The notes under the pieces: generated by a model
What the model was told of the DNA's origin: nothing
Seen by the model: the letters and a program-made list of their open reading frames with translations, nothing else
Database searches by the model: none
Part shown: piece by piece, positions 54,526 to 64,000 of the stretch
Position numbering within the stretch: position 1 is the stretch's first letter
How the letters are laid out: every line of letters starts with the position of its first letter
Origin: Burkholderiaceae bacterium
Lineage (GTDB): Bacteria; Pseudomonadota; Gammaproteobacteria; Burkholderiales; Burkholderiaceae_D
Direction of reading: 5' to 3'
Length of the DNA stretch: 64,000 nt
Assembly (NCBI GenBank): GCA_030157545.1
Contig: JAOAUN010000001.1
Coordinates: 1-64,000, forward strand
Made by a program: the position numbers and the translations under genes

Positions 54526-57500
54526 ACAAACTCTGTTATCGGCTCGTCTTTAATAAAATTCGTGGCGTGCTGATGGCGGTTGCCGAAACCGTTAGTGCTA
54601 ACAGTAAGAACCCGGGCACGACGCACACTACGCGCACTAAGCACCGCATTGCCACCGATGCGGCACCGTCTACGCCCGGACTTTTGCGCAGCCTGACACT
54701 TCAACTCGGGTGCGCATGGGGTCTGGTACTCATCAGCAGCAGCACGCTTGCCCAGATCATGCCGGACAAGACTGCGCCAGCCGACCAGCAGGCGCATATT
54801 CTGCGTGCGCCGAATGGCACCTTGCTCGTCAATATCCAGACGCCGAGTCAAGGTGGCATATCGCGCAACACTTATCGACAGTTTGATGTACCCGCCGATG
54901 GCGTCATCCTCAACAATGCGCGCACCGACGTGCAGACTCAGCTCGGCGGCTGGGTGCCCGGCAATCCCTATCTGGCCAACGGTATGGCACGCGCCATTCT
55001 CAATGAAATCAACAGCAGTGACCCCAGTCATTTACGTGGCTACATCGAAGTCGCGGGCAGTCGCGCCCAAGTCATCATCGCCAATCCGGCCGGCATCACG
55101 TGTGATGGCTGCGGCTTCATCAACGCCAGCCGCGCCACACTGACCACCGGTGTGCCCGTCATCAAAGAAGGCAGCCTGGAAAGCTATCGCGTACAGCGCG
55201 GCAGCATCAGCGTCAACGGCGCCGGCATGGATGCGACCAGGACGGATTACACCGACCTCATCGCGCGCTCCGTCCAGATCAATGGCGCACTGTGGGCACA
55301 GCATCTGAAGCTCACCACCGGCAGCAACGCAGTTAATGCGGAACATACGCAAAGCACGCCGATAGAAGGACTGGGTGCGGCGCCGGCATTTGCGCTGGAC
55401 GTAGCCTATCTGGGCGGCATGTATGCCGGTAAAATCATGCTGGTTGGCTCCGAGGCGGGCTTAGGCGTGCGCAATGCCGGCGATATTGGCGCCAGTGCCG
55501 GTGAAGTCGTCATCACCACGGAAGGCCGCCTTGAAAACGCCGGGCGCATCACCAGTACCGACAAGACGCAACTCATGGCACGCGACGGCATCGATAACAG
55601 CGGCACCGTCTACGCGCACACCAGCACAACCCTCAGCACGCAGGGTGACATCCATAACAGCGGCATTCTGGCGGCACAGGGTGACCTGATTCTCCATGCC
55701 GATGGCAGCATCCATAGTGACGCCAGTGCCGTGCTCGCTGCCGGTATGCGCGCCAATGGAAGCATGACGGATCAGGGCATACTCGTCGCCGAGGCGGGTA
55801 AAAGCATCACGGCCCAAGGCATCAACCTCAGCGGGGGTGACCAGTATTATGCAGCGCAGTCGCTTGCGCTGACAGACAGTCAGACCAGCGCAGCGAATGT
55901 GAACCTGTTTGCTGCCCAAGGTGACATCGACCTCACTGGCGCGACGGTGTTCGCGAGCCAGCAACTGACTGCCGAGAGCAGCCAGACCATTCATACGGAT
56001 TCTGCGCATGTGACGGCCAGCAGCATTCGCATGGCGGCGCAGAATCTCTCCAACAGGCAGGGAGAAATCGTTCAGTCAGGTGAAGGCGCACTGACCATCG
56101 AACTCGCGGGCGGACTCGACAACACACTAGGCCTGATTGCTGCAACCCGGCGCCTCACCATTGAGGACACGAACCCTGCTAACAAAACACTTGCCGTGAC
56201 CAATACCGGCGGCATCCTGTTTGCCGGCGAGCTGCTGCGCATCGACAGCAAGCACTTAAGCGGTGACGGCCAGTTACTAAGCCAGGGCGATCTGGCCATC
56301 ACGCTGGACGCCGACTATCACCATACCGGCACGCTGCAAGCCAGCGGCAATGCCATCGTACAGACAGCCGGCATCCTGCATAACGAAAGCAGCCTGTCAG
56401 CCGGCGCATCGCTGCAGCTAGAGGCAGCGCAAATCCATAACGACGCCGAAGGCCAGATACAGGGCACTACCGTCCTGCTGGCAGCAAGCAGCGAGCATGC
56501 GCTGATCAACCGGGGACTGATCGACGGGCAAGACATCCGGATCGAATCCGCCACCATCAAAAATCTGGGCACCGGCCGCATCTATGGCGAGCACATCGCT
56601 GTTGCCGCAGACACCCTCATCAATGCGGCTGAACAGGGCCAGGCGCCCGTCATTGCGGCACGCGAGCGCCTCGATATTGGCGCTAAAAGCATCACCAACG
56701 AAGAACACGCACTCCTCTTTAGTGTCGGCGACATGGCCATTGGCGGTGTACTGGATAACGACGGTCTTGCCACAGGTCAGGCCACCACACTCAACAACCG
56801 CAGCGCCACCATCGAGGCGCTGGGCGAACTCACGATCGCGGCCCGACAGATCAACAACACAAATGACCACCTGTTGACCGGCGAGCTGCCGCTAAGCAGT
56901 CAAGTCAGAACGGAATACGCAGGAAGCGGATCGAGTAATCGCTACCTCGAAGGCACACCGGATGTGTACGTCTACAACGACGAGTCTGACCACTTGCATA
57001 CGCCGGAAGGCAACTTTGAAACCTGGTGGCGTTATACCTACAACCGCAGCATCACCGAGACCACCATTGTGCAATCGGATCCGGGCCAACTGCTCGCCGG
57101 CGGCAACATGCGCATCACGGCTGATACGCTCAACAACGACAACAGCCGCATCATTGCCGGCGGCAACCTGATCGGCACTATCGGTTCACTCAACAACAAC
57201 GAAGCAAGCGGCAAGCGCACCGTCACCGATCTGGGCACCGTATCCAACTTCTGGCGAGATCACCATAAAGGGCGCGACTCCACCGGTGGCCGAACCCAGA
57301 TCTATGCGCCGCCGACCACTGTCCAGAGCATATCGCTCAAAACCGTGCGCTACGAAGGCCATACGGCGCCTGCCGGCAGCGGGCTGCAGGTGGGAGAACC
57401 GAGCAATCCGGCTGTGAATGGGGCGATACAGGTACCGACTGCCAGGGGCGAGATGGTGCGCAGCGGCGGCCTCTCTACCCCACTGCCGAACAACAGCCTG

Positions 57501-60500
57501 TTCCGGCCTGCGCCCGACCCCACGGCGGCTTATCTGATCGAGACCGATCCGGCCTTTGCCAGCTACCGCCGCTGGCTCAGTTCGGATTATCTGCTGCAGG
57601 CGCTCGCCGTCGACCCCGCGCTGACCCAAAAACGGCTGGGCGACGGCTTCTACGAACAGAGATTGGTGCGCGAACAAATAGGGCAATTGACGGGCCGGCG
57701 CTTCCTTGACGGCTATGCCAGCGACGAGGCGCAGTACCAGGGCCTGATGAGCCATGCCGTCACCTTCGCCCAAACCCATCAACTGCGCCCAGGCATTGCT
57801 CTCACCGCAGACCAAATGGCGCAACTGACCAGCGACATCATCTGGCTCGTAGAGCAAACCGTGACGCTGCCCAATGGCGAGACGGCCAGAGTACTGGTGC
57901 CGCAACTGTATGTGCATGTCCGGGAAGACGACTTGCAGGGCAGCGGCACCCTCATCGCCGGCAACAACGTCAAACTGACACTCAGCGGCGAGCTTGCCAA
58001 TGCTGGCACCATCGCCGGACGCCGCATCGTCTCACTGACGGCCGAGAACGTACGCAACCTCGGTGGCGAGATCCGTGGCGTTGACGTCGGTGTATCGGCG
58101 CGCACCGATCTCGACAATATCGGTGGCCGCATCAAGGCCGACAACAGCCTGAGCGCCACGGCCGGGCGTGACCTGACGGTGGCCTCGACACTCAGCGCCC
58201 AAACCAACCAGCAAGGCAGCCGCACCAATGTCGACCGCGTCGCCGGCCTGTATGTGAGCGGCAATGGCGGCACACTGGTCGCGGCGGCAGGACATGACCT
58301 GCGCATCAACGGGGCGGCGATTGTCAACGCGCCTATACAAGAAGACGCCACGATAGCACCCGGCACGACAGTGCTAACAGCCGGCCACAACCTCACACTC
58401 GACACCGTCACCGAAAGCAACAGCGAGCAGATTCGCCAGGACAAAAATAATTACCGTCGCGAAGCCAGCCAGACCGACGCAGGCAGCGTGCTGCAAACCC
58501 AAGGCAGTCTGCAACTGCAGGCGGGCAACGATCTCACGGCGCAAGGGGCAAGCATGACTAGCGACCAGAGCGGCGTGCTGGTCATGGCTGGACGCGATGT
58601 CAGCCTGAGCACGGCCAGTGCCAGCCGTAGCATCGACGAAGCGCAAAAACACAAAGGTCATACAGGCGGTATGTCCAGCAAGACCATTACCACGCATGAC
58701 AAGGTGAGCCAGACTGTTGCGCAGGCAACCACGCTGTCGGGCGACACCGTCATCGTTCTGGCCGCGCACGACATGACTGTCAGTGGCAGCAATGTCGTGA
58801 GCACAAAAGACACCGTGCTCTCCGCCGGGAACAACATCAGCCTGCAGGCAGCCGACAACACCATCGACGAAAGCCACTACCGGCAAGAAAAAACCAGCGG
58901 CATCATGGGTACCGGCGGTGTTGGATTTACCATCGGCACCCGCACGCAGAGTATCGACAACCAGTCCGTGCGTCATAGTGCCTCGGGTTCCACCGTAGGC
59001 AGCACCAGTGGCGACGTGTTGATTGTCGCTGCAAAAGACTTCCGTCAGACAGGAAGTGACGTCTTAGCACCGCAAGGCAGCATCGACATCGCCGCGCAGC
59101 GCGTGGATATCGAGGAAGCGCGCAATAGCGTCGAAGGCACCAGCCTTACCAGCTTCAGGCAAACCGGCATCAGCGTTGCCTTGTCGAGCCCCGTCATTAC
59201 CGCCGTACAAACCGCGCAACAGATGACGACAGCAGCAGCGATTGTCAAAGACCCACGCATGCAAACACTGGCCGTTGCCAATGTCGGCATGGCGGGCATG
59301 GCGGCATACGATGCCGTGCAGGCTGGTCAGGGCAAGACCATCAACGGCAAAGACAACCAGATCAAGGCCGGCACCGATACCGCTGGCAATGACACCAGCC
59401 GCGACGCCAACGCAGCCGACAAAGTCGGTGGCTTTACCGTCAGCATCACCGTCGGCAGCAGCAGCAATAGCAGCAAGACCGACTACGCCAGCAGCACGGC
59501 CGTCGCCTCCCAGGTCAACGCCGGCGGCGACGTGCGCATTACCGCCGCCGGGGCTGGCGCAGAGAGCGACCTGCATATACAAGGCTCGAGCGTCAAGGCA
59601 GGCCATGCCGTGACGCTGCAGGCCGACGACGCCATCACCTTGCAGGCAGCCAGCAATACCGACGAGCAGCACAGTAAAAACAAAAGCAGCAGCGCCAACA
59701 TCGGCGTGGCCATCTCCAGCGAAGGCGGTATCGGCTTCATTGCCTCAGGCAGTCTGGGCAGAGGGCATGCCGACGGTAGTGATCTCAGCTGGAGCAACAC
59801 GCACATCGAAGCAGGCCAGATCGCCCTGGCCTCGGGTGGCGATACGACACTGCAAGGCGCCGTGGCCAAGGCCGGGCAAGTAAACGCGACCGTCGGCGGC
59901 AAGCTGCTCATTGAGAGCCTGCAAGACACCACCCACTTTGACAGCAAGCAGCAGAGTCTCAGCGGCGGCGTCATGATCGGCACCACCGTCACCGGCAATG
60001 CCAACTATGCGCAGAGCCAGATCGACAGCGATTACGCCAGCGTTGTCGAGCAAAGCAGCATCCGCGCCGGTGATGGCGGCTTTAGAGTGCAGGTGGCCGG
60101 TGACGCCACGTTAAAAGGCGGCGCCATCACCAGCACCCAAACCGCGGTTGAGCAGGGCCACAACAGCTTCACTACCGAAGGGACGCTGGCGCTGACCGAT
60201 ATAGAAAACCGGGCCCAATACAAAGCCACCGCAGTCAGTGTCAGTGCCGGCACTGGCGTCAATACTGCCGGCAAACTGACACCGACCGGCAGCAGCATTG
60301 GCTTGGGCAAAGACGGCGACAGCGATGCCAGCACCACGCAGGCGGCCATCAGCGACATCGCGGGCAAGAAGGAAGCGCGTACGGGTGACAAAGAAACCGG
60401 CATTGCGCAAATTTTTAATGCCGGCACCGTACAGAAAGACATCGATGCGCAGGTGCAGATCACGCAAATCTTTAGCGCGCAGGCACCCAAGCTCGTTGCC

Positions 60501-62066
60501 AGCTATGCCGGTTCACAAATAAAGAAATTCAGCGAACAAGCCAGAACCGAAACCGATCCCAACAGAAAAACAGCACTGCAGGCTGAGGCCAAACGGTGGG
60601 AAGAAGGTGGGCTCTACCGGGTAGCCTTGCACATCACGGTTGGAGGACTCGCCGGTGACATAGCCGGTGCCGCGGGAGCCGGAACCGTCGCCGCGGCCGC
60701 CCCCGTAATGGACGCGCTACACAACAGCCTCATCAGCCAACTGACTAACGCCGGCGTCAACCCCACCGTCGCCCAAGGCGCAGCGCAGGTAGTAGCACTC
60801 ATTACGGCAACAGCAGCAGGGGCTGTCGCCGGGGGTGGCACGTTGCAAGGAGCGGCGGCAGGCTTGAATGTGGATGCGAACAATCGGCAGCTGCATCAAA
60901 GCGAATACGATCTCGCCAAACGCTATAAAAAAATAGTTGCTGACAAACTCGGCATTTCGCAAGACGAAGCAGAGGGACGTATTGCCCGGCAAATCCAGCG
61001 CAATGTGGACAGCGACACCGCCCAAGCGGACGGCTTCAAAAGGGACGAGCCAATCATCAGCCTGATGGGATGCCAACTCCTCAAGTGTGACGCCAATAAA
61101 ACCGATCCTTACTACAAAGACAGCAGCTACAACAGCCAACTGATTGCATCCAACCAATCAACCTTTAATCTGGCACGTAACCAAGGCAACACCGGTCTGA
61201 CGCCGCAGCAAATCACTGCCCGCAACAATGCGGCTGGCGCACCGCTTGCAAAAGTGGGTGCCGTACTGCTAGGTGGTTACCTGCTAGCCCCTACCGTTGC
61301 CGCGATCAGCGCCGAAGTCGTCGCCTTCACCCAAAACCCGGTGCTCTACTGCACCCTCAACCCTGCTGCCTGTATCGTCGCAGTCGACACGGTGGCCACC
61401 ACCGCAGCGGGCGTGCCGGTCAGTGGCATGAATATGCCTGCGAGTAGTACGACCAAAGCACTGACACAGGCAGAAGCCTATGCTGCGCAAGAGACCGCAG
61501 CGCTTAAACAGATCGGTAGCAACAACAACAGCCTGGCTGCAAAAATTGACAATAGCCTGCTGAACCGCAGTGATGCCGACCTGTACAACCAACTCGCGGC
61601 ACAAACCAGAATACGCCCCGATGTAAGTAACGACGCGTATTATTTAGCCAGGACGGATCAGGACATCCTTAGCGCCAATAACTTTGATATGCAGCATGTG
61701 CTGGCGGGAGAAATTAACGCGGCAGGCAAAGCCACCGGCTATCATGCCGAATTCGCTGCAGATGGTGCAGCCCGTATCCGGCCTGATGCTACGGTGATTA
61801 AAAATGCAGATGGGACTTATACGGCACAGATCGACGTGTGGGATGCGGGGAAAAATCAGTGGGTACAGAAAGCGTCCAATAAAGGTGAATCCACTTTCTT
61901 CCCACCGAGTTGGTCAGAGGCGCGCATTACTTATGAAGCAAGTGAGGCGTTTAAAAAGAGAGAGATGATCAGTGCAAGCAAATGGCAAGGCACGACACCA
62001 AGTGGTTTGCGAATCGAGGGCTATATAAATCCTGATCGGGTAACTTTTTTCCCGAAGGGTCGGTGA
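54522..62066 (+). CDS. Two-partner secretion exoprotein, CdiA-like, with C-terminal EndoU RNase domain
   Basis: ATG 54522 is chosen: it overlaps the acyltransferase stop (ATGA) and lies six bases after GGAGA, giving 2514 residues. Residues 1-45 are an extended signal region (MNKLCYRLVFNKIRGVLMAV) and 52-77 a hydrophobic core. The TPS domain spans about 88-210 with ANPAGITCDGCGFINA. Long filamentous haemagglutinin-type beta-helix repeats run to about 1950. A hydrophobic pretoxin part follows, without a VENN motif. The last 125 residues match bacterial EndoU: His2392 (MQHVLAGEIN), His2408 (GYHAEF), Lys2454 (SNKGESTFFP) and Thr2508, spaced exactly as H162, H178, K224, T278 of XendoU. It probably kills neighbours by cutting RNA on contact. 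Confidence 0.93.
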   Translation: MNKLCYRLVFNKIRGVLMAVAETVSANSKNPGTTHTTRTKHRIATDAAPSTPGLLRSLTLQLGCAWGLVLISSSTLAQIMPDKTAPADQQAHILRAPNGTLLVNIQTPSQGGISRNTYRQFDVPADGVILNNARTDVQTQLGGWVPGNPYLANGMARAILNEINSSDPSHLRGYIEVAGSRAQVIIANPAGITCDGCGFINASRATLTTGVPVIKEGSLESYRVQRGSISVNGAGMDATRTDYTDLIARSVQINGALWAQHLKLTTGSNAVNAEHTQSTPIEGLGAAPAFALDVAYLGGMYAGKIMLVGSEAGLGVRNAGDIGASAGEVVITTEGRLENAGRITSTDKTQLMARDGIDNSGTVYAHTSTTLSTQGDIHNSGILAAQGDLILHADGSIHSDASAVLAAGMRANGSMTDQGILVAEAGKSITAQGINLSGGDQYYAAQSLALTDSQTSAANVNLFAAQGDIDLTGATVFASQQLTAESSQTIHTDSAHVTASSIRMAAQNLSNRQGEIVQSGEGALTIELAGGLDNTLGLIAATRRLTIEDTNPANKTLAVTNTGGILFAGELLRIDSKHLSGDGQLLSQGDLAITLDADYHHTGTLQASGNAIVQTAGILHNESSLSAGASLQLEAAQIHNDAEGQIQGTTVLLAASSEHALINRGLIDGQDIRIESATIKNLGTGRIYGEHIAVAADTLINAAEQGQAPVIAARERLDIGAKSITNEEHALLFSVGDMAIGGVLDNDGLATGQATTLNNRSATIEALGELTIAARQINNTNDHLLTGELPLSSQVRTEYAGSGSSNRYLEGTPDVYVYNDESDHLHTPEGNFETWWRYTYNRSITETTIVQSDPGQLLAGGNMRITADTLNNDNSRIIAGGNLIGTIGSLNNNEASGKRTVTDLGTVSNFWRDHHKGRDSTGGRTQIYAPPTTVQSISLKTVRYEGHTAPAGSGLQVGEPSNPAVNGAIQVPTARGEMVRSGGLSTPLPNNSLFRPAPDPTAAYLIETDPAFASYRRWLSSDYLLQALAVDPALTQKRLGDGFYEQRLVREQIGQLTGRRFLDGYASDEAQYQGLMSHAVTFAQTHQLRPGIALTADQMAQLTSDIIWLVEQTVTLPNGETARVLVPQLYVHVREDDLQGSGTLIAGNNVKLTLSGELANAGTIAGRRIVSLTAENVRNLGGEIRGVDVGVSARTDLDNIGGRIKADNSLSATAGRDLTVASTLSAQTNQQGSRTNVDRVAGLYVSGNGGTLVAAAGHDLRINGAAIVNAPIQEDATIAPGTTVLTAGHNLTLDTVTESNSEQIRQDKNNYRREASQTDAGSVLQTQGSLQLQAGNDLTAQGASMTSDQSGVLVMAGRDVSLSTASASRSIDEAQKHKGHTGGMSSKTITTHDKVSQTVAQATTLSGDTVIVLAAHDMTVSGSNVVSTKDTVLSAGNNISLQAADNTIDESHYRQEKTSGIMGTGGVGFTIGTRTQSIDNQSVRHSASGSTVGSTSGDVLIVAAKDFRQTGSDVLAPQGSIDIAAQRVDIEEARNSVEGTSLTSFRQTGISVALSSPVITAVQTAQQMTTAAAIVKDPRMQTLAVANVGMAGMAAYDAVQAGQGKTINGKDNQIKAGTDTAGNDTSRDANAADKVGGFTVSITVGSSSNSSKTDYASSTAVASQVNAGGDVRITAAGAGAESDLHIQGSSVKAGHAVTLQADDAITLQAASNTDEQHSKNKSSSANIGVAISSEGGIGFIASGSLGRGHADGSDLSWSNTHIEAGQIALASGGDTTLQGAVAKAGQVNATVGGKLLIESLQDTTHFDSKQQSLSGGVMIGTTVTGNANYAQSQIDSDYASVVEQSSIRAGDGGFRVQVAGDATLKGGAITSTQTAVEQGHNSFTTEGTLALTDIENRAQYKATAVSVSAGTGVNTAGKLTPTGSSIGLGKDGDSDASTTQAAISDIAGKKEARTGDKETGIAQIFNAGTVQKDIDAQVQITQIFSAQAPKLVASYAGSQIKKFSEQARTETDPNRKTALQAEAKRWEEGGLYRVALHITVGGLAGDIAGAAGAGTVAAAAPVMDALHNSLISQLTNAGVNPTVAQGAAQVVALITATAAGAVAGGGTLQGAAAGLNVDANNRQLHQSEYDLAKRYKKIVADKLGISQDEAEGRIARQIQRNVDSDTAQADGFKRDEPIISLMGCQLLKCDANKTDPYYKDSSYNSQLIASNQSTFNLARNQGNTGLTPQQITARNNAAGAPLAKVGAVLLGGYLLAPTVAAISAEVVAFTQNPVLYCTLNPAACIVAVDTVATTAAGVPVSGMNMPASSTTKALTQAEAYAAQETAALKQIGSNNNSLAAKIDNSLLNRSDADLYNQLAAQTRIRPDVSNDAYYLARTDQDILSANNFDMQHVLAGEINAAGKATGYHAEFAADGAARIRPDATVIKNADGTYTAQIDVWDAGKNQWVQKASNKGESTFFPPSWSEARITYEASEAFKKREMISASKWQGTTPSGLRIEGYINPDRVTFFPKGR

Positions 62067-62071
62067 TAAAC

Positions 62072-62509
62072 ATGAATAAAAAACTTATTTGTATGACGGT
62101 GCAATGTCAGGGAGATAATTATCCTGAGCATAAATGGAGTCGATCATTTATTGGCGTCTTATGCCAAAGTACACCTGTTGTTTCAAGATCGAAATCGATG
62201 CAGGCAGCGATCATTCCCCAATATGAATTCATGTGCGCGGCAGTGGACGATGCAATTCATGCTAAATATTTGGCTGCTGAACTAGACGATATCCTACAAA
62301 TTGAACTTGGCCGGGTTGATGAAATAGAAGAAGAAACAGAAGGTTGGCTATTTTGGATGAATCGAAATGGCGTACGTTTCGAAGGAAAATTCAATCAGGG
62401 TGAAGGAGGCCAAGTCAGCTTGGCCCAATTCAAACTCGCGGTGGAAACCTATCTGCGATTTTTGCAAGACCCTGAGCGCAAGCCCATCGAAGTTGCGTTT
62501 CCTGATTAA
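62072..62509 (+). CDS. Probable immunity protein for the EndoU toxin (CdiI-like)
   Basis: ATG 62072, five bases after the exoprotein stop, gives a 145-residue cytosolic acidic protein; a GTG at 62063 would overlap the stop. It has no signal or membrane segment. Position directly behind the toxin domain is the main evidence for immunity. The region YPEHKWSRSFIGVL near residues 16-29 and the C-terminal VSLAQFKLAVETYLRFLQDPERKPIEVAFPD-type helix and tail look like a defined family, but I cannot name it with certainty. A short relic resembling residues 13-30 lies at 63317-63460. Confidence 0.75.
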   Translation: MNKKLICMTVQCQGDNYPEHKWSRSFIGVLCQSTPVVSRSKSMQAAIIPQYEFMCAAVDDAIHAKYLAAELDDILQIELGRVDEIEEETEGWLFWMNRNGVRFEGKFNQGEGGQVSLAQFKLAVETYLRFLQDPERKPIEVAFPD

Positions 62510-62584
62510 TTAGCGCCTGCAAATCCAATTTGCAGTAGTTCAGACTTGATCTGACATTATCCGGAAATCAGAGGGAAGCTCATC

Positions 62585-63163
62585 CTAATTAGCCTTTGCC
62601 AAGGATCGAAAGTCATGTTCGATGGTAGCGAACGCCTTACTACCGTCTGTCTGTTTAATCCGCCATGTCATATATCGAGTTTGATTGCCTAACATCGATA
62701 AAAATGATGGTTTCTCGGAATCTCTCAGGCTTGGAGGAGGTGAGGTTTGCTTGCCAAATTCAACATCACAATGGATAACTTGGCCAGCTTTTATTTCGAT
62801 GAAAATTGGTATGTCTTCTAATGAAAATGACGGGGGCCTGGTGGTCTCATTTAGGAAATAAAATTTAATCACATGAACGCCAGGCTCCAAATGCAATTGA
62901 AACCGACCTTGTGGGTTTAGGCCTTTGCTCTTGAATGCTCGAAAATTTTCCAAATTAATGCCATCTAGTTTTCTTACACGCGTGAAAGTGCTAGTAGTGA
63001 TAATTCCTACTTCTTTGGCCGCTTTTATCGGACCCTCATAACCTAGGTAAACATACTTGGAATTGAGGCCTCCAAATGGGTGAGATCCATCGGTGTAATC
63101 ATCAGAAGCACAACCGCCTATCAGCAATGCGAGTGCAGCAAGGGTAGTGTGGAATAATTTCAT
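62585..63163 (-). CDS. Putative lipoprotein
   Basis: ATG 63163 gives 192 residues with a lipoprotein signal (MKLFHTTLAALALLIGGC, lipobox LIGGC). The mature part has a beta-rich pattern (GRFQLHLEPGVHVIKFYFLN, then an IPIFIEIKAGQVIHCDVEFG strand pair), as in small periplasmic carbohydrate- or peptidoglycan-facing domains. The upstream start at 63232 would put a polar stretch before the signal and is rejected. It is transcribed toward the immunity gene. Family not recognised; a role in the secretion locus is not shown. Confidence 0.65.
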   Translation of the reverse strand: MKLFHTTLAALALLIGGCASDDYTDGSHPFGGLNSKYVYLGYEGPIKAAKEVGIITTSTFTRVRKLDGINLENFRAFKSKGLNPQGRFQLHLEPGVHVIKFYFLNETTRPPSFSLEDIPIFIEIKAGQVIHCDVEFGKQTSPPPSLRDSEKPSFLSMLGNQTRYMTWRIKQTDGSKAFATIEHDFRSLAKAN

Positions 63164-64000
63164 ATTCAGGCTTCCTAAAAAAAATTTATTATCGGAGCCT
63201 GAGAGAATGTACGGGTTAGAAAAGTTTGCCACAGTGCTGATGTATTGTGTTGATAGTAGCTATCCGTGCAAATTTGGCAGAGATTTGCAACATAGTGCAA
63301 CAAGCTTATTAATAGAATGGTTGAGTATGCTTCTGACGCGAATCCTGATAAAAAATGGAGTTCGACTTTTGTCGGAGTGTTACTGATAGAAAGCAGGCCT
63401 AAACCTGAAATTGGGGTTATGCGAAATCGGGGTCACCCATTAGCCAACCCCAGTCAATAGTGCGAAATCATCCATCACGCTCGCTTGCGGGCGTGATGCC
63501 TCTTCTGCTGTTCACCATCGTTTGACTGCATCAAGCTAGCCTTCGTGCCCTGCGCTTCGGTCATGGTTGCGTGAGTCGCACCATTCACCCATATGGATCA
63601 AGTAGAAGCATGACCAGCTTGTCCCACTCTGGCAGCCCGGCTGCCCTGGAAGCATTGCGGTACCGTCTTGCGTCCAATTGGCTGGCAGATCTGTGACTCC
63701 TGCTCGGCAGGTCCAAATCCGGATGACTCGCAATCCGGACGACTCAACTTTTACAACCTACAAACGATAGCAAGCGACAGGTCTTGCAGTCACACTTGCG
63801 GATGCGCTAATTAATGTGTGTTCTTGCAATATCTGATCTCAAAGTTTCCTGACATTTTCTCACCTAATATATTTCCACGATTTATGCAGCGATCAAATAG
63901 AAACCATTCTTTCGATAACCGAAATCTTAGTTTTCAAGAATGCGACACTAAGATTGAGCGTTGCAATTAACAGCAAACTCATCTCAATGAGCGACCCACA
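63164..64000. other. Decayed intergenic region with immunity relic
   Basis: These 837 bases hold no intact gene. They contain the relic at 63317-63460, a hairpin at 63473-63498 (CATCACGC/GCGTGATG with inner CGC/GCG stem) and a 14-base direct repeat AATCCGGAYGACTC at 63716-63729 and 63732-63745. The last 200 bases are AT-rich with no recognised feature. Confidence 0.5.
63317..63460 (+). pseudogene. Relic resembling part of the CdiI-like immunity gene
   Basis: A 47-codon frame from ATG 63317 contains SDANPDKKWSSTFVGVLLIE, which aligns without gaps to GDNYPEHKWSRSFIGVLCQS of the immunity protein encoded at 62072-62509 (shared D, P, KWS, F, GVL). After about 30 residues the similarity ends and the frame stops. 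The rest of the gene is missing. It is best read as the remains of an orphan immunity gene. Confidence 0.5.

Noticed and set aside
60600..61690. VENN-type pretoxin boundary in the exoprotein
   Set aside because: No VENN motif was found; the toxin limit was set from the EndoU residues instead.
63536..63733. 65-codon minus-strand frame rich in Trp, Cys and Gly
   Set aside because: No start signal or domain; likely chance frame in a GC-rich block.

Overview
The window is one continuous stretch of a Gram-negative chromosome. Complex I genes of the 14-gene type, the rne/rluC divergent pair, the yceD-rpmF-plsX-fabHDG-acpP-fabF cluster, the rpoE-rseA-rseB-mucD operon and the lepA-lepB-rnc-era-recO-pdxJ-acpS-nagZ-uvrC-pgsA run appear in the order usual for Burkholderiales. 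Protein character (DUF2818 after nuoN, a DUF4845 gene between lepB and rnc, a Lys/Ala-rich tail on RNase III) suggests Oxalobacteraceae (Herminiimonas/Janthinobacterium-like). That placement is inference from gene order, not a database result. The first 22 bases are not genomic: positions 4-22 are exactly the Tn5 mosaic end used in tagmentation libraries, so the window starts at an untrimmed contig end inside nuoI.

Layout. 23-7050: end of nuoI, then nuoJKLMN, DUF2818 and a Nudix hydrolase. 7051-15700: a patchwork of accessory genes (ankyrin protein, Rpn-type nuclease, DUF1653, an internally deleted IS5-like element, EamA transporter, DCC/HTTM pair, lipoprotein, Adhesin_E-like protein, methyltransferase-like protein, alpha carbonic anhydrase). 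15707-17573: a three-gene module with a ParA-like ATPase, a coiled-coil protein and a small membrane protein. 17653-25635: rne, rluC, HAD phosphatase, Rieske protein, S49 peptidase, tetrapyrrole methylase, maf/yceF. 25711-32021: fatty-acid synthesis cluster. 32096-36885: sigma-E operon and a glutaredoxin-like gene. 37014-47652: housekeeping run from lepA to pgsA. 47717-47984: tRNA-Gly(GCC) and tRNA-Cys(GCA).

From 47985 to the end the DNA is accessory: a truncated conserved hypothetical gene ending in a triplicated 10-mer, a Fic protein with its own winged-helix domain, an IS110-family element, and a two-partner secretion locus of the contact-dependent inhibition kind. That locus is the most interesting part. 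Its order is outer-membrane transporter (cdiB-like), HlyC-type toxin-activating lysine acyltransferase (cdiC-like), 2514-residue exoprotein (cdiA-like) ending in an EndoU RNase domain, and immunity gene (cdiI-like). The genes overlap or nearly abut, which suggests one translation-coupled operon. A perfect hairpin with a T tract sits 22 bases before the transporter start. About 0.8 kb downstream lies a short relic (63317-63460) whose peptide resembles part of the immunity protein, suggesting earlier toxin/immunity exchange at this locus.
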